Assembly: GCF_020551945.1 (NCBI RefSeq)
Contig: NZ_JAJBZH010000002.1
Location: 496,001 to 560,000, forward strand
Direction of reading: 5' to 3'
DNA length: 64,000 nt
DNA from: Cellulosimicrobium marinum
GTDB lineage: Bacteria; Actinomycetota; Actinomycetes; Actinomycetales; Cellulomonadaceae
Below, piece after piece: positions 24,936 to 33,391 of this stretch. Under the pieces are notes generated by a model, which was not told the origin of the DNA, searched no databases, and worked only from the letters and a program-made list of their open reading frames with translations. Each line of letters starts with the position of its first letter. The first letter of the stretch is position 1. Position numbers and translations under genes: made by a program.

Positions 24936-26825
24936 TCAGGGCGTGACGATGGGGAAGTCCGGGTCGCCCGGGTCGAGGACGGCGGTCAGCCGCCCCAGGA
25001 CGCCGACATCGCCGCTCACCTCGACCCCGGCGGACGCACGGCCCTCCTCGCCGAGCCCGCCCGCGACCAGAGCGGGCAGGGACGCGCGGGGGAGGGTGAG
25101 CGTCACGTCGGCGTCGCTGGCCTGCGGGGCGGCGGTGTGGGTGAGCACGCCGTTCGCGAGCCGCAGCCGGTAGCGCTCGCCGAGGTCGGTGAGGACGACG
25201 TCGATCGTCAGGTTCTCGTCCCACGCGCGCGGCCCGTCGACCTGGATGGCGAGCGCGTCGAACAGCATCGTGGGGGCGAGGTTGGCGACGATGTCGGGGG
25301 ACGACGTCTGTGCGGGCGTGCCGAAGCTGCCCTCGCGCAGCTCGGTCGCGCCCGAGAGGTAGAAGTTGCGCCACGTGCCGTTCTCGGCGCCGTAGCCGAG
25401 CTGTTCGTACGTGTCCGCGAGGAGGTCGCGCGCCGCGGCGTGGTCGGGCTCGGCGAACACGACGTGGTTGGCGATCTCGGCGGCCCACCGCAGGTCGCCC
25501 GCGTCGAACGCGGTGCGGGCGGCGTCCACGACCGCGTCCGCGCCGCCACCGAGGGCGACGTACCGCCGCGCCCTCTCGACCGGCGGGTGCTCCCACAGGT
25601 GCGCCGGGACGCCGTCGAACCAGCCGAGGTAGCGCTGGTAGACGGCCTTAACGTTGTGGCTCACCGAGCCGTAGTAGCCGCGGGCGTGCCACGCGTCCTC
25701 CAGGGCGGGCGGCAGGGTGATCGCCTCGGCGATCTCCGGTCCGGTGAGACCCTTGTTGAGCATCCGCAGGGTCTGGTCGTGCAGGTAGGCGTACAGGTCG
25801 CGCTGGAGCGAGAGGTAGCCGACGGCGCGCTCGTTGCCCCACGTGGGCCAGTGGTGCGAGGCGAACACGACCTCGACGTCGGCCCCCCACAGGTCGACCG
25901 TCTCCGTGAGGTAGCCCGCCCAGGCGTGGGGGTCGCGCACGACGGCACCGCGGAGCGTCAGCAGGTTGTGCAGCGTGTGGGTGGCGTCCTCGGCGGCGCA
26001 CAGGGCCTTGTGGTCGGGGAACCAGAACAGCATCTCCGAGGGAGCCTCGGTGCCGGGCGCCATCTGGAAGACGATGCGGACGCCGTCGACGACCTCCTCC
26101 TGCCCGGTCGTGGAGATCTCGACGGTGGGCGCGATCATCGTGATCGTGCCGGTCGACGTGGTCTGGCCGAGCCCCGCGCCGACCGCGCCCTGCGGCCCGC
26201 ACGCCAGGGCCGCGCCGTACATGTACCCGGCACGTCGCGACATCGCGGTGCCCGCGTACACGTTCTCGGAGACGGCGTGCTCGACGAAGCCCGACGGGGC
26301 GAGCACGGGCACACGCCCGGCGTCGACGTCCTCCTGCGTGGTGACGCCCTTGACGCCGCCGAAGTGGTCGACGTGCGAGTGCGTGTAGATGACACCCGTC
26401 ACGGGGCGGTCGCCGCGGTGCTCGCGGTAGAGCGCGAGCGCGGCGGCGGCGGTCTCGGTGGAGATCAGGGGGTCGATGACGATCACGCCGCGGGTGCCCT
26501 CGACGAACGTGACGTTCGACAGGTCGAGCCCCCGCACCTGGTAGATGCCCTCGACGACCTCGTAGAGGCCCTGCTGCGCGACGAGCGTCGACTGGCGCCA
26601 CAGGCTCGGGTTCACGGTGTCCGGCGCGTCGCCGGTGAGGAAGTCGTACGTGTCGCCGTCCCAGACGACGCGGCCGTCGTCGGCGGTGACGGCACCGGGG
26701 GTGCGTCGGCCGAGGAAGCCGCGCGCGGCGTCCTCGACGTCCTGGGTGTCGGAGAAGGGGAGGGAGTCCAGGAGCGCGCGCTGCTGGCGGACGATCCTCT
26801 CGGACGCGGGCTTCGGAGTCGTCAT
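24936..26825 (-). CDS. Alkyl sulfatase, metallo-beta-lactamase fold (SdsA1/YjcS type)
   Basis: 629 residues. The metallo-beta-lactamase motif THSHVDHFGG at about residue 145 provides zinc ligands; AEDATHTLHNLLTLRG and FASHHWPTWG give the remaining conserved blocks of class III alkylsulfatases. An alpha-helical dimerisation region follows (about 395-500), then a C-terminal SCP2-like sterol-carrier domain (about 510-629; LFDALAIQVDGPRAWDEN). It hydrolyses primary alkyl sulfates such as SDS to the alcohol. No signal peptide is visible, unlike Pseudomonas SdsA1, so it may act inside the cell. These enzymes use zinc and do not need formylglycine. Confidence 0.9.
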   Translation of the reverse strand: MTTPKPASERIVRQQRALLDSLPFSDTQDVEDAARGFLGRRTPGAVTADDGRVVWDGDTYDFLTGDAPDTVNPSLWRQSTLVAQQGLYEVVEGIYQVRGLDLSNVTFVEGTRGVIVIDPLISTETAAAALALYREHRGDRPVTGVIYTHSHVDHFGGVKGVTTQEDVDAGRVPVLAPSGFVEHAVSENVYAGTAMSRRAGYMYGAALACGPQGAVGAGLGQTTSTGTITMIAPTVEISTTGQEEVVDGVRIVFQMAPGTEAPSEMLFWFPDHKALCAAEDATHTLHNLLTLRGAVVRDPHAWAGYLTETVDLWGADVEVVFASHHWPTWGNERAVGYLSLQRDLYAYLHDQTLRMLNKGLTGPEIAEAITLPPALEDAWHARGYYGSVSHNVKAVYQRYLGWFDGVPAHLWEHPPVERARRYVALGGGADAVVDAARTAFDAGDLRWAAEIANHVVFAEPDHAAARDLLADTYEQLGYGAENGTWRNFYLSGATELREGSFGTPAQTSSPDIVANLAPTMLFDALAIQVDGPRAWDENLTIDVVLTDLGERYRLRLANGVLTHTAAPQASDADVTLTLPRASLPALVAGGLGEEGRASAGVEVSGDVGVLGRLTAVLDPGDPDFPIVTP

Positions 26826-27143
26826 GGTCGGAGCATCGCAGCGGGGGAGAGGTCGCGCACCCGGAGCGGAGCGGACGCACAGCGACCGCGCAGAGGTGCC
26901 CCGCCGCGGACCTGCCCCGCCGGGCAGGAGGGCGTCGCGCCGCGCCGTCGGCGGCTGTGGTCGACGACGGTCGTGGCCGTGGTCGCGGCGGTGTCCCTCG
27001 TGCTCGGGGGAGTGGTAGGCGCGGGCGCCGGTCAGATGCCGGGCGGTCAGAAGGGCGCGAGCGCGTCCGGCGTCGGCTGAGCCGCCGAGCACACCCGGTC
27101 GTCGCCTGACCCCGCCGCCTCCCGCGGCGGGGTTGCGGTGCTG
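26826..27143. other. Intergenic region with a possible tiny membrane-peptide ORF
   Basis: No established gene. On the plus strand, from a GTG near 26976, an open frame ends at 27080 and reads AVVAAVSLVLGGVVGAGAGQ, then a polar tail: one hydrophobic helix followed by glycine-rich residues. No Shine-Dalgarno sequence supports it, and the upstream frame is a shadow of the alkylsulfatase gene. It is recorded as a possible short membrane peptide only. Confidence 0.2.
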
Positions 27144-27177
27144 TATCGACAACTGTCAACATAGACCCATGTCGATA
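27144..27177. promoter_or_regulatory. ArsR-type operator at acr3
   Basis: TATCGACA (27144-27151) and TGTCGATA (27170-27177) are perfect 8-bp inverted arms; the right arm includes the ATG of acr3. CAACAT (27157-27162), 6 nt before the ATG, is the likely -10 box, so the operator encloses the core promoter of a leaderless mRNA. Confidence 0.7.
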
Positions 27178-28302
27178 CTGCAGCCTGGCGCCCGCCTGTC
27201 CACGCTCGACCGCTGGCTGCCGCTGTGGATCGGTCTGGCGATGGTCGCCGGGCTGGTCCTGGGGCGGACCGTCCCTGCTCTGTCCGAGGTCCTCGCGGCG
27301 CTGGAGATCGGCGGCATCTCCGTCCCGATCGCGCTCGGCCTGCTGGTCATGATGTACCCGGTGCTGGCCAAGGTCCGCTACGACCGCGTCGCGTCGGTCA
27401 CGGGCGACACGCGGCTCCTCGTCTCGTCGCTCGTGCTCAACTGGCTCGTCGGCCCGGCGCTGATGTTCGCCCTCGCGTGGGTCTTCCTGCCGGACCTGCC
27501 CGAGTACCGCACCGGCCTGATCATCGTCGGCCTGGCCCGGTGCATCGCCATGGTCGTGATCTGGAACGACCTCGCGTGCGGGGACCGCGAGGCGGCCGCG
27601 GTGCTGGTCGCGATCAACTCCGTGTTCCAGGTCGTCGCGTTCTCCCTGCTCGGCTGGTTCTACCTCACCGTCCTGCCCGGGTGGCTCGGGCTCGACACGC
27701 AGGGCCTGGACGTGTCGGTGGGTCAGGTCGCGCTCAACGTGCTCGTGTTCCTCGGCGTGCCGCTGGCCGCCGGGTTCGCCTCGCGCCTGGTCGGCGAGCG
27801 CGCCAAGGGCCGCGCCTGGTACGAGGACCGGTTCCTGCCCGCCGTCGGGCCGTGGGCCCTGTACGGCCTGCTGTTCACGATCGTGCTGCTCTTCGCCCTG
27901 CAGGGTGAGGCCGTCACCTCCCACCCGCTCGACGTCGCCCGCATCGCCCTGCCGCTGCTCGTGTACTTCGCGGCCATGTGGGGCGTCGGCATCGTGACCG
28001 GCAAGGCCCTGGGCCTGGGGTACTCGCGCACGACCACGCTCGCGTTCACCGCGGCGGGCAACAACTTCGAGCTCGCGATCGCCGTCGCCATCGGCACCTT
28101 CGGCGCCACCTCCGGCCAGGCCCTGGCCGGCGTCGTCGGACCGCTCATCGAGGTCCCCGTCCTCGTGGGCCTCGTCTACGTCACGCTCTGGGTCGGCCGG
28201 CGCTGGTTCGCCGACGGCCCCGACGCCACCGACCCCGAGGCCACCACCGACCCCGAGGCCATCAGGGCCCGAACATCCGAGCCCGAAGAGGTGAGGTCAT
28301 GA
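27169..28302 (+). CDS. acr3: Arsenite efflux transporter Acr3
   Basis: 377 residues, ten transmembrane helices of the ACR3 family. The catalytic cysteine region LARCIAMVVIWNDLACGDREAAAVLVA is intact and TAAGNNFELAIAVAI marks the second broken helix. It extrudes As(III) by exchange with protons across the plasma membrane. The ATG at 27169 is the family start and lies inside the operator, which fits a leaderless mRNA. It is first in an operon with an ArsR-ArsC fusion (4-bp overlap) and a second ArsC. Confidence 0.93.
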   Translation: MSILQPGARLSTLDRWLPLWIGLAMVAGLVLGRTVPALSEVLAALEIGGISVPIALGLLVMMYPVLAKVRYDRVASVTGDTRLLVSSLVLNWLVGPALMFALAWVFLPDLPEYRTGLIIVGLARCIAMVVIWNDLACGDREAAAVLVAINSVFQVVAFSLLGWFYLTVLPGWLGLDTQGLDVSVGQVALNVLVFLGVPLAAGFASRLVGERAKGRAWYEDRFLPAVGPWALYGLLFTIVLLFALQGEAVTSHPLDVARIALPLLVYFAAMWGVGIVTGKALGLGYSRTTTLAFTAAGNNFELAIAVAIGTFGATSGQALAGVVGPLIEVPVLVGLVYVTLWVGRRWFADGPDATDPEATTDPEAIRARTSEPEEVRS

Positions 28303-29315
28303 CCACCACCCCCCTGCCGTCGACCGTCGCGGACGCCGACTGCGCGCCGCAGGTCGAGTCGCACGCGATCGGGACCGAGGTCGCGGGCGCCGTCGCGACG
28401 ACGCTCAAGGCGCTCGCCGAGCCGTTGCGGCTGCGCATGCTCTCGTTCGTCGCCACGTCCCCCGCGGGGGAAGCGTGCGTGTGCGACCTCGCCACGCTCA
28501 CCGACGTCTCCCAGCCGACTGTCTCGCACCACCTCAAGGTGCTGCGCGACGTCGGCGTGCTCACCTCGGAGCGACGCGGCACCTGGGTCTGGTACCGCAT
28601 CACGCCCGGGTACAAGTCCGCGGTCTCGACGCTTCTGGAGTCCTTCGCGCCCGCCGCGGTCGAGGCCCTCGTCCTGCCGCGCGAGCTCACCGGGCTGGAG
28701 GACGCCGACGCCGCGCTCGACCGGCTCGCCGCCGACCTCGGGACGCGGTACCCCGGCCTGGAGGCGGGCGTCGTGCTGCGCACGGTGCGCGAGTCGTACA
28801 CCGCCCTCGCCCGCTCGGCGACCGTCTCGGCGCACCTGCTGTCGCTCACGGAGCGCTTCGCCCGGCAACGGCTCGCCGACCTCACGCGCGAGGCCGGGGC
28901 CCGGCCGCAGGTGCTGTTCGTCTGCGTCGCCAACGCGGGCCGCTCGCAGCTCGCCGCGGCCCTCGTGCGCCGCTACGCGGGCGACCGGGTCGTGGTCCGC
29001 TCCGCCGGGTCGACCCCGGCGGCGGACGTGCACCCGGCCGTGCGCCCCGAACTCGCCGCGCTCGGCACGGCCGACGGCGAGGCGTTCCCCAAGCCCCTCA
29101 CCGACGACGCGGTCCGCGCCGCGGACGTCGTCGTGACGATGGGCTGCGGCGACGTGTGCCCGGTCCTGCCGGGTACACGCTACGAGGACTGGCTCGTCGG
29201 CGACCCGGCGCTCGCCTCGCCTGCGGGGGTGGCCGCGATCCGCGACGAGCTCGACGCGCGCGTGCGGGCCCTGCTCGCCGACCTGCTGCCCGACCTCGAC
29301 CTGCCCGCCCGCTGA
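28299..29315 (+). CDS. ArsR-ArsC fusion: arsenic repressor joined to arsenate reductase
   Basis: 338 residues. N-terminal ArsR winged helix (about 25-115) with an As(III)-binding CVCDL motif and VSQPTVSHHLKVL recognition helix; a helical middle segment (about 125-205); and a C-terminal low-molecular-weight phosphatase-like arsenate reductase (about 205-330) with active-site CVANAGRSQ (CX5R) and GCGDVCP near the second redox cysteines. It can thus sense As(III) and reduce As(V). Fusions like this are known in actinobacteria. ATGA overlap with acr3 indicates coupling. Reductant (mycothiol or thioredoxin) is not shown by sequence. Confidence 0.88.
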   Translation: MTTTPLPSTVADADCAPQVESHAIGTEVAGAVATTLKALAEPLRLRMLSFVATSPAGEACVCDLATLTDVSQPTVSHHLKVLRDVGVLTSERRGTWVWYRITPGYKSAVSTLLESFAPAAVEALVLPRELTGLEDADAALDRLAADLGTRYPGLEAGVVLRTVRESYTALARSATVSAHLLSLTERFARQRLADLTREAGARPQVLFVCVANAGRSQLAAALVRRYAGDRVVVRSAGSTPAADVHPAVRPELAALGTADGEAFPKPLTDDAVRAADVVVTMGCGDVCPVLPGTRYEDWLVGDPALASPAGVAAIRDELDARVRALLADLLPDLDLPAR

Positions 29316-29374
29316 CCGGCCCCGACAGGCCCCACCCCGACACGCCGACCCTCGACCGACCCACCGGAGGAACC

Positions 29375-29818
29375 ATGACCGACACCACTGCCACGACGCC
29401 GTCCGCCCTGTTCGTCTGCGTGCACAACGCGGGCCGCTCGCAGATGGCCGCGGGGTACCTTCGCGCGCTGTCGGGCGGCGCCGTCGAGGTGCGCTCGGCC
29501 GGGTCGGCCCCGGCCGAGCAGATCAACCCCGTCGCCGTCGAGGCGATGCTCGAGGAGGGCGTGGACCTGCGCGCCGAGCAGCCCAAGGTGCTCACGACGG
29601 AGGCGGTGCAGGCCTCCGACGTCGTCATCACCATGGGCTGCGGCGACGCGTGCCCGATCTTCCCCGGCAAGCGCTACGAGGACTGGCAGCTCGACGACCC
29701 CGCCGGCCAGGGCATCGAGTCCGTGCGGCCGATCCGCGACGAGATCCGCTCCCGCGTGCTCGGCCTGCTCGACTCGCTGGGCGTCACGCCGGTGCCGCTG
29801 CCCGCGCCCCGAGCGTGA
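29375..29818 (+). CDS. arsC: Arsenate reductase, low-molecular-weight phosphatase type
   Basis: 147 residues; the CX5R catalytic loop is CVHNAGRSQ at residues 15-23 and the second cysteine pair GCGDACPIFPGKRYEDW lies near 85-100. It reduces As(V) to As(III) for export by Acr3. GGAGG, 6 nt before the ATG, gives a strong ribosome site. It closely resembles the C-terminal half of the preceding fusion protein, so the cluster has two arsenate reductases. It ends 35 bp inside the convergent flavoprotein gene. Confidence 0.92.
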   Translation: MTDTTATTPSALFVCVHNAGRSQMAAGYLRALSGGAVEVRSAGSAPAEQINPVAVEAMLEEGVDLRAEQPKVLTTEAVQASDVVITMGCGDACPIFPGKRYEDWQLDDPAGQGIESVRPIRDEIRSRVLGLLDSLGVTPVPLPAPRA

Positions 29819-31151
29819 CGGGCTGCGGGCCGGCCGGAGCCGTCCCGCAGCACCCCGCGCCGTCGGCCGCGCTCTCGTCGGCCTCGGCCGCCAGGTCCGT
29901 GGAGCACACCCCGGTCGCGGGGAGGTCGAGCTCGACGGCGTCCGCGGCGGCGCGGTCGCCGGCGAGGGCCGCGGCGATCGACCGGACCTGCTCGTACCCC
30001 GTGGCGAGGAGGAACGTCGGGGCGCGGCCGTACGACTTCGACCCCGCGAGGTAGAACCCCGCGTCGGGGTGGGCGAGCACGCGCTCGCCGTGCGGGGGCA
30101 CGGTGCCGCACGAGTGCTCGTTCGGGTCGATGAGCGGGGCCAGCGCGGCGGGCGCCTCGACCACCGGGTCGAGGTCGAGGCGGACCTCGCGCAGCATGCC
30201 GAGGTCGGGCCGGAACCCGGTGGCGCCGACGACCGCGTCGACGACCAGGTCGAGCGGCTGGTCGCGGGTCGTCCCCAGGACGTGCACCGCGGGCCCGTCC
30301 GGGACGAGCCGCTCGACCCGCACGCGCGTGAGCAGGGTGAGGCGACCGTCGTCGACGGCGGCGCGCAGCCGGGTGCCGAGCGCGCCCCGGGCGGGCAGGG
30401 CGTCGTCGGCGCCTCCGCCGAACAGGCGCCGCGCGGAGCCGCCCCGGATCGCCCACGTGATCGCGGTGTCCGGTGCGGCCTCGGCGAGCTCGACGAGGCT
30501 CAGCAGCGTGTTGGCCGCGGAGTGGCCCATGCCGACCACGAGCGTCCGGCGCCCGGCGAAGCGGTCGCGGTCGGCGCCGAGGACGTCGGGGAGCGGCCCG
30601 GTGACGAAGGCGCCGGCCTCGTCCTCGCCGACCGCGGGCAGGCCGGAGATGCCGAGCGGGTTGCGCGTCCCGAAGGTCCCGGAGGCGTCGATCACGGCGC
30701 GGGCGAGCACGTCCTCCACCCGGCCGTCGGGTGTCGTGGTCCGGACGCGGTAGGGCTGGCGCTCGCGGCCGAGGGACCGGGTCCGGTCGGCGGTCTCGCG
30801 CGCGACGGCGACGACCCGGGTCCGTGTCCGCAGGCGGGCAGCGATCGCGGGCGTGGCGGCGAGCGGTGCGAGGTAGTCGGTGACGAGCTCGGCACCCGTC
30901 GGCAGGGTCCGCGGGTCGGGCTCGGTCCACCCCGTCGGGGCGAGCAGGCGCCGGGCGGCAGGGTCGACGTCGTACCGCCAGGGGGAGAAGAGCCGCACGT
31001 GGCCCCAGGAGGCGACGGCGGCACCGGGGCCGTCCCCGGCCTCCAGGACGAGCGGTTCGAGACCGCGTTCCAGGAGGTGGGCCGCGGCGGCCAGCCCGAC
31101 CGGTCCCGCCCCGACCACCACGACCGGCAGCCCTGCTCGTCCTACGTCCAT
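29784..31151 (-). CDS. FAD/NAD(P)-dependent flavoprotein of ars operons
   Basis: 455 residues of the flavin-containing monooxygenase-like class: GAGPVGLAAAAHLLERG near the N terminus binds FAD and VVGMGHSAANTLLSLVELA is the NADPH-binding repeat; GATGFRPDLGML is the conserved ATG loop. A C-terminal tail has GVCSTD and AGCCGTAPAG, with cysteines that could bind As(III) or transfer electrons. Genes of this type recur in actinobacterial ars clusters, sometimes called ArsO-like; the reaction is not established. Start chosen at 31151 because GAGGGG precedes it. Divergent from arsR, sharing its operator region. Confidence 0.75.
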   Translation of the reverse strand: MDVGRAGLPVVVVGAGPVGLAAAAHLLERGLEPLVLEAGDGPGAAVASWGHVRLFSPWRYDVDPAARRLLAPTGWTEPDPRTLPTGAELVTDYLAPLAATPAIAARLRTRTRVVAVARETADRTRSLGRERQPYRVRTTTPDGRVEDVLARAVIDASGTFGTRNPLGISGLPAVGEDEAGAFVTGPLPDVLGADRDRFAGRRTLVVGMGHSAANTLLSLVELAEAAPDTAITWAIRGGSARRLFGGGADDALPARGALGTRLRAAVDDGRLTLLTRVRVERLVPDGPAVHVLGTTRDQPLDLVVDAVVGATGFRPDLGMLREVRLDLDPVVEAPAALAPLIDPNEHSCGTVPPHGERVLAHPDAGFYLAGSKSYGRAPTFLLATGYEQVRSIAAALAGDRAAADAVELDLPATGVCSTDLAAEADESAADGAGCCGTAPAGPQPVTLGARAAAPA

Positions 31152-31175
31152 CGTTCTGTCCCCTCGCTCGTCAGG

Positions 31176-31219
31176 CATCGACGTTCTTCGATGCGACAAC
31201 GTATCCATGAACGTCGATG
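31176..31219. promoter_or_regulatory. ArsR-type operator at the second arsR
   Basis: Perfect 11-bp arms CATCGACGTTC (31176-31186) and GAACGTCGATG (31209-31219), 22-nt centre, in the divergent region of arsR and the flavoprotein gene. CAAGAT lies 6 nt before the arsR ATG. The half-site core ATCGAC is shared with the acr3 operator, suggesting the two ArsR proteins read related sites. Confidence 0.7.
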
Positions 31220-31236
31220 GATGGCAAGATGGGGGG

Positions 31237-31593
31237 ATGACCACGACGGACACCGCCTCGGCCTGCTGCGGCTCGCTCCGACGCCCGCCCGCCTCCGCGG
31301 AGGCCGCGCGCGACCTCGCGGCGACGTTCAAGGCGCTCGCCGACCCGACCCGGGTGCGGCTCCTGTCCATCGTGGCCGCGCACGACGGCGCCGAGGCGTG
31401 CGTGTGCGACCTCACCGAACCCGTCGGGCTCTCCCAGCCGACCGTGAGCCACCACCTGCGGATCCTCGTCGGCGCCGGCCTGCTGTCCCGCGAGCAGCGC
31501 GGCCGCTGGGCGTACTACGCGCTCGTCCCCGGCGCCCTGGAGCAGGTCGCCCGGACCCTCGACGACGCGGTCGGCACGCCCTGCGCCCCCTGA
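31237..31593 (+). CDS. arsR: ArsR-family metalloid-responsive repressor
   Basis: 118 residues: winged helix with ATFKALADPTRVRLLSIV, the CVCDL arsenic-binding pair in helix alpha-3, VGLSQPTVSHHLRIL, and an N-terminal CC pair (SACCGS), which in related repressors adds a third thiol ligand. It should repress its own gene and the divergent flavoprotein through the palindrome upstream and be released by As(III). The stop is 28 bp from the convergent formylglycine-generating-enzyme gene. Confidence 0.92.
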   Translation: MTTTDTASACCGSLRRPPASAEAARDLAATFKALADPTRVRLLSIVAAHDGAEACVCDLTEPVGLSQPTVSHHLRILVGAGLLSREQRGRWAYYALVPGALEQVARTLDDAVGTPCAP

Positions 31594-31621
31594 CCGGCCG
31601 TGCGCGCCCTCACGGCGTCCG

Positions 31622-32515
31622 TCAGAGGTCCGCGGCGCACCGGAAGCCGAGGTGCGACGTCGCGCTGTCGTCGCTCTGCGGCGACCGCGCCGCCGGCCGG
31701 TAGCGCCGGCAGTACTCCGGCGCGCACAGGTGCGACCCGCCCTTCGTCACGCGCGACACCTGCGGCGACGTCGTCGGGGCGAGGAGGTCCGCCCGGCCGC
31801 CCGGGTCGACGTGCGACCCGCCCCCCGGGTGGTGGCGCGGGAGGTACGCGTCGCTGGTCCGCTCCCAGACGTTGCCGATCATGTCGAGCAGGCCGTACCC
31901 GTTCGCCGGGTACGACCCCACGGGCGACGTGCCGCGCCAGCCCTCGGAACGGTACGGGAAGGCGCCCACCCACGTGTTGGCGAGGCGCCGCCGGTCGGGC
32001 ACGAGCTCGTCGCCCCACGCGAACTCTGCGCCGTCGAGACCGCCCCGCGCGGCACGCTCCCACTCGGCCTCGGTGGGCAGACGGCGCCCCGCCCAGGCGG
32101 CGTACGCCGCGGCGTCGGCGTACGCGACGTGCACCACCGGGTGGTCCGGGCGGTCCTCCACACCCGAGCCGGGACCCTCCGGCCGGCGCCAGCACGCACC
32201 CGGCTGCCACCGCCACCACCGTGACCAGTCGGACAGGTCCACCGGCCCGGTCGTCGGGGTGAACACGACCGAGCCCGGGACGAGGTCGGCGGGGTCGGCG
32301 CCGGGGAAGTCCGCGGGGTCCGGGGCGCGCTCCGCGACCGTGACGTACCCGGTCGCGTCCACGAACTCCGCGAACCCCGCGTTCGTCACCGGGTGCCGCT
32401 CGATCGCGAACCGCGCGACCTCGCGCCGGTGCGCCGGGCGCTCCTCCGGGTAGTGGTCGTCCGACCCCATGCGGAACGTCCCGCCGGGGATCTCCACAAG
32501 CTCGGTCAGCGCCAC
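31622..32515 (-). CDS. Formylglycine-generating enzyme (SUMF1 family)
   Basis: 297 residues spanning the whole FGE-sulfatase domain. The start (MALTELVEIPGGTFRMGSD), the substrate-groove block PTEAEWERAARGGLDG, GNVWERT and the terminal active-site region GGSHLCAPEYCRRYRPAAR are all present. Both catalytic cysteines of true FGEs (the C-x4-C in LCAPEYC) are retained, so it should bind copper and oxidise the Cys of a CxPxR motif to formylglycine. No CxPxR sulfatase lies in this window; the nearby alkylsulfatase is of the zinc type. It may serve sulfatases elsewhere in the genome. Confidence 0.88.
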   Translation of the reverse strand: MALTELVEIPGGTFRMGSDDHYPEERPAHRREVARFAIERHPVTNAGFAEFVDATGYVTVAERAPDPADFPGADPADLVPGSVVFTPTTGPVDLSDWSRWWRWQPGACWRRPEGPGSGVEDRPDHPVVHVAYADAAAYAAWAGRRLPTEAEWERAARGGLDGAEFAWGDELVPDRRRLANTWVGAFPYRSEGWRGTSPVGSYPANGYGLLDMIGNVWERTSDAYLPRHHPGGGSHVDPGGRADLLAPTTSPQVSRVTKGGSHLCAPEYCRRYRPAARSPQSDDSATSHLGFRCAADL

Positions 32516-32612
32516 CGCGTCATCGTAGGTCGAGGGCAGCCCAGCCGCCCGACGCCGGGCCGCGCACCGTCACCTGGACGTCGCTCGCGCGTACCTCGGC
32601 CCGAGAACGGCC

Positions 32613-32641
32613 GAGCCCGCAGGTCGTCGACCTGCGGGCTC
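32613..32641. terminator. Perfect hairpin
   Basis: GAGCCCGCAGGTC and GACCTGCGGGCTC (13-bp arms, 3-nt loop) between the small membrane protein gene and FGE, both on the minus strand; likely terminates the upstream gene. Confidence 0.7.
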
Positions 32642-32686
32642 GCGCTGGAGCATGACGTCCCGGGCCGCCCCGCGGTGACGGAGTCT

Positions 32687-32959
32687 TCAGCGGCGGCTTC
32701 GCCTGGTGTGGCGGACGGTCATCGCGGTGCCGACGACGACAGCCGTGACGGGCGCTCCGACGAGGAACGCCAGGGGCGCCCACGAGTACGTCGCCGAGAG
32801 GTGTGCCACGGCTGCGACGACGGCCCCCCAGAAGAAGCACGCCCAGAAGCTGTTGCCCAGGATCCCGCGCGTCGGCCGAGAAGCCTCGGGGACGTCCCGG
32901 TGGGCGTCTGCATCGACGGGGCGCATGGCTCCGGGCTGTACGGCTTTGGTGCTCATCAT
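32687..32959 (-). CDS. Small membrane protein of unknown function
   Basis: 90 residues. After a hydrophilic N terminus of about 35 residues come two hydrophobic helices (FWACFFWGAVVAAVAHLSAT and APLAFLVGAPVTAVVVGTAM), with a basic C terminus (RHTRRSRR). GGAGG 5 nt before the ATG at 32959 supports translation. No family is recognised. A perfect hairpin downstream ends the unit. Confidence 0.6.
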   Translation of the reverse strand: MMSTKAVQPGAMRPVDADAHRDVPEASRPTRGILGNSFWACFFWGAVVAAVAHLSATYSWAPLAFLVGAPVTAVVVGTAMTVRHTRRSRR

Positions 32960-33322
32960 GCTCACCTCCACCGCATCGCCGTGAGGCGGGCGATCACCCC
33001 TCGTGACTTCGGCCTGTACCTCACCTGGATACTCCTTCGCATCCTTGAGGCCGCCCCCTGCGGCCACTCGCGGAGAGCGTGGCACAGCCCGTGTCTCGGA
33101 GCAATCGACGCGCCAAGGTACGACAGCGGTCACGTTCACGGTGTGGCAGCCGTGCTTCCCCGGGCTGCAGTCCTCGGGGACGTGACGAGTAGCCAGGGTC
33201 GAGGCCTCGTGCCCTCGATGGGATCCGGTGGCTGCTACGACTGTGCCGTCGTCGAGAGCTTCTGATCCCGATCACAGATCGGGCTCCTGGGTCGCCGCAC
33301 GACCTTGGCTGCGACGTCGGCC
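32960..33322. other. Intergenic region without a recognised gene
   Basis: About 360 bp with no convincing coding frame on either strand. It contains a hairpin CCCGATC-ACA-GATCGGG (33267-33283) and lies upstream of a strong hairpin on the plus strand. A small plus-strand RNA ending at 33355 is conceivable but there is no clear promoter. Confidence 0.3.
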
Positions 33323-33355
33323 AAGCCCGGCCGGTGCGGACGACCGGCCGGGCTT
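33323..33355 (+). terminator. Strong hairpin followed by a T-rich tract
   Basis: AAGCCCGGCCGGT (33323-33335) pairs with ACCGGCCGGGCTT (33343-33355); CTGCTTCTC follows on the plus strand. No plus-strand gene precedes it, so either an unannotated RNA ends here or it serves the minus-strand gene that stops at 33392. Confidence 0.55.
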
Positions 33356-33391
33356 CTGCTTCTCGCGGTGTCTCGCGGGCACGACCTGCGG

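Noticed and set aside
24936..26825. Alkylsulfatase as the substrate of the formylglycine-generating enzyme
   Set aside because: It belongs to the zinc metallo-beta-lactamase class and has no CxPxR motif.
30069..31703. 544-codon plus-strand frame across the ars flavoprotein and arsR
   Set aside because: Shadow of the flavoprotein gene joined to an off-frame reading of arsR.
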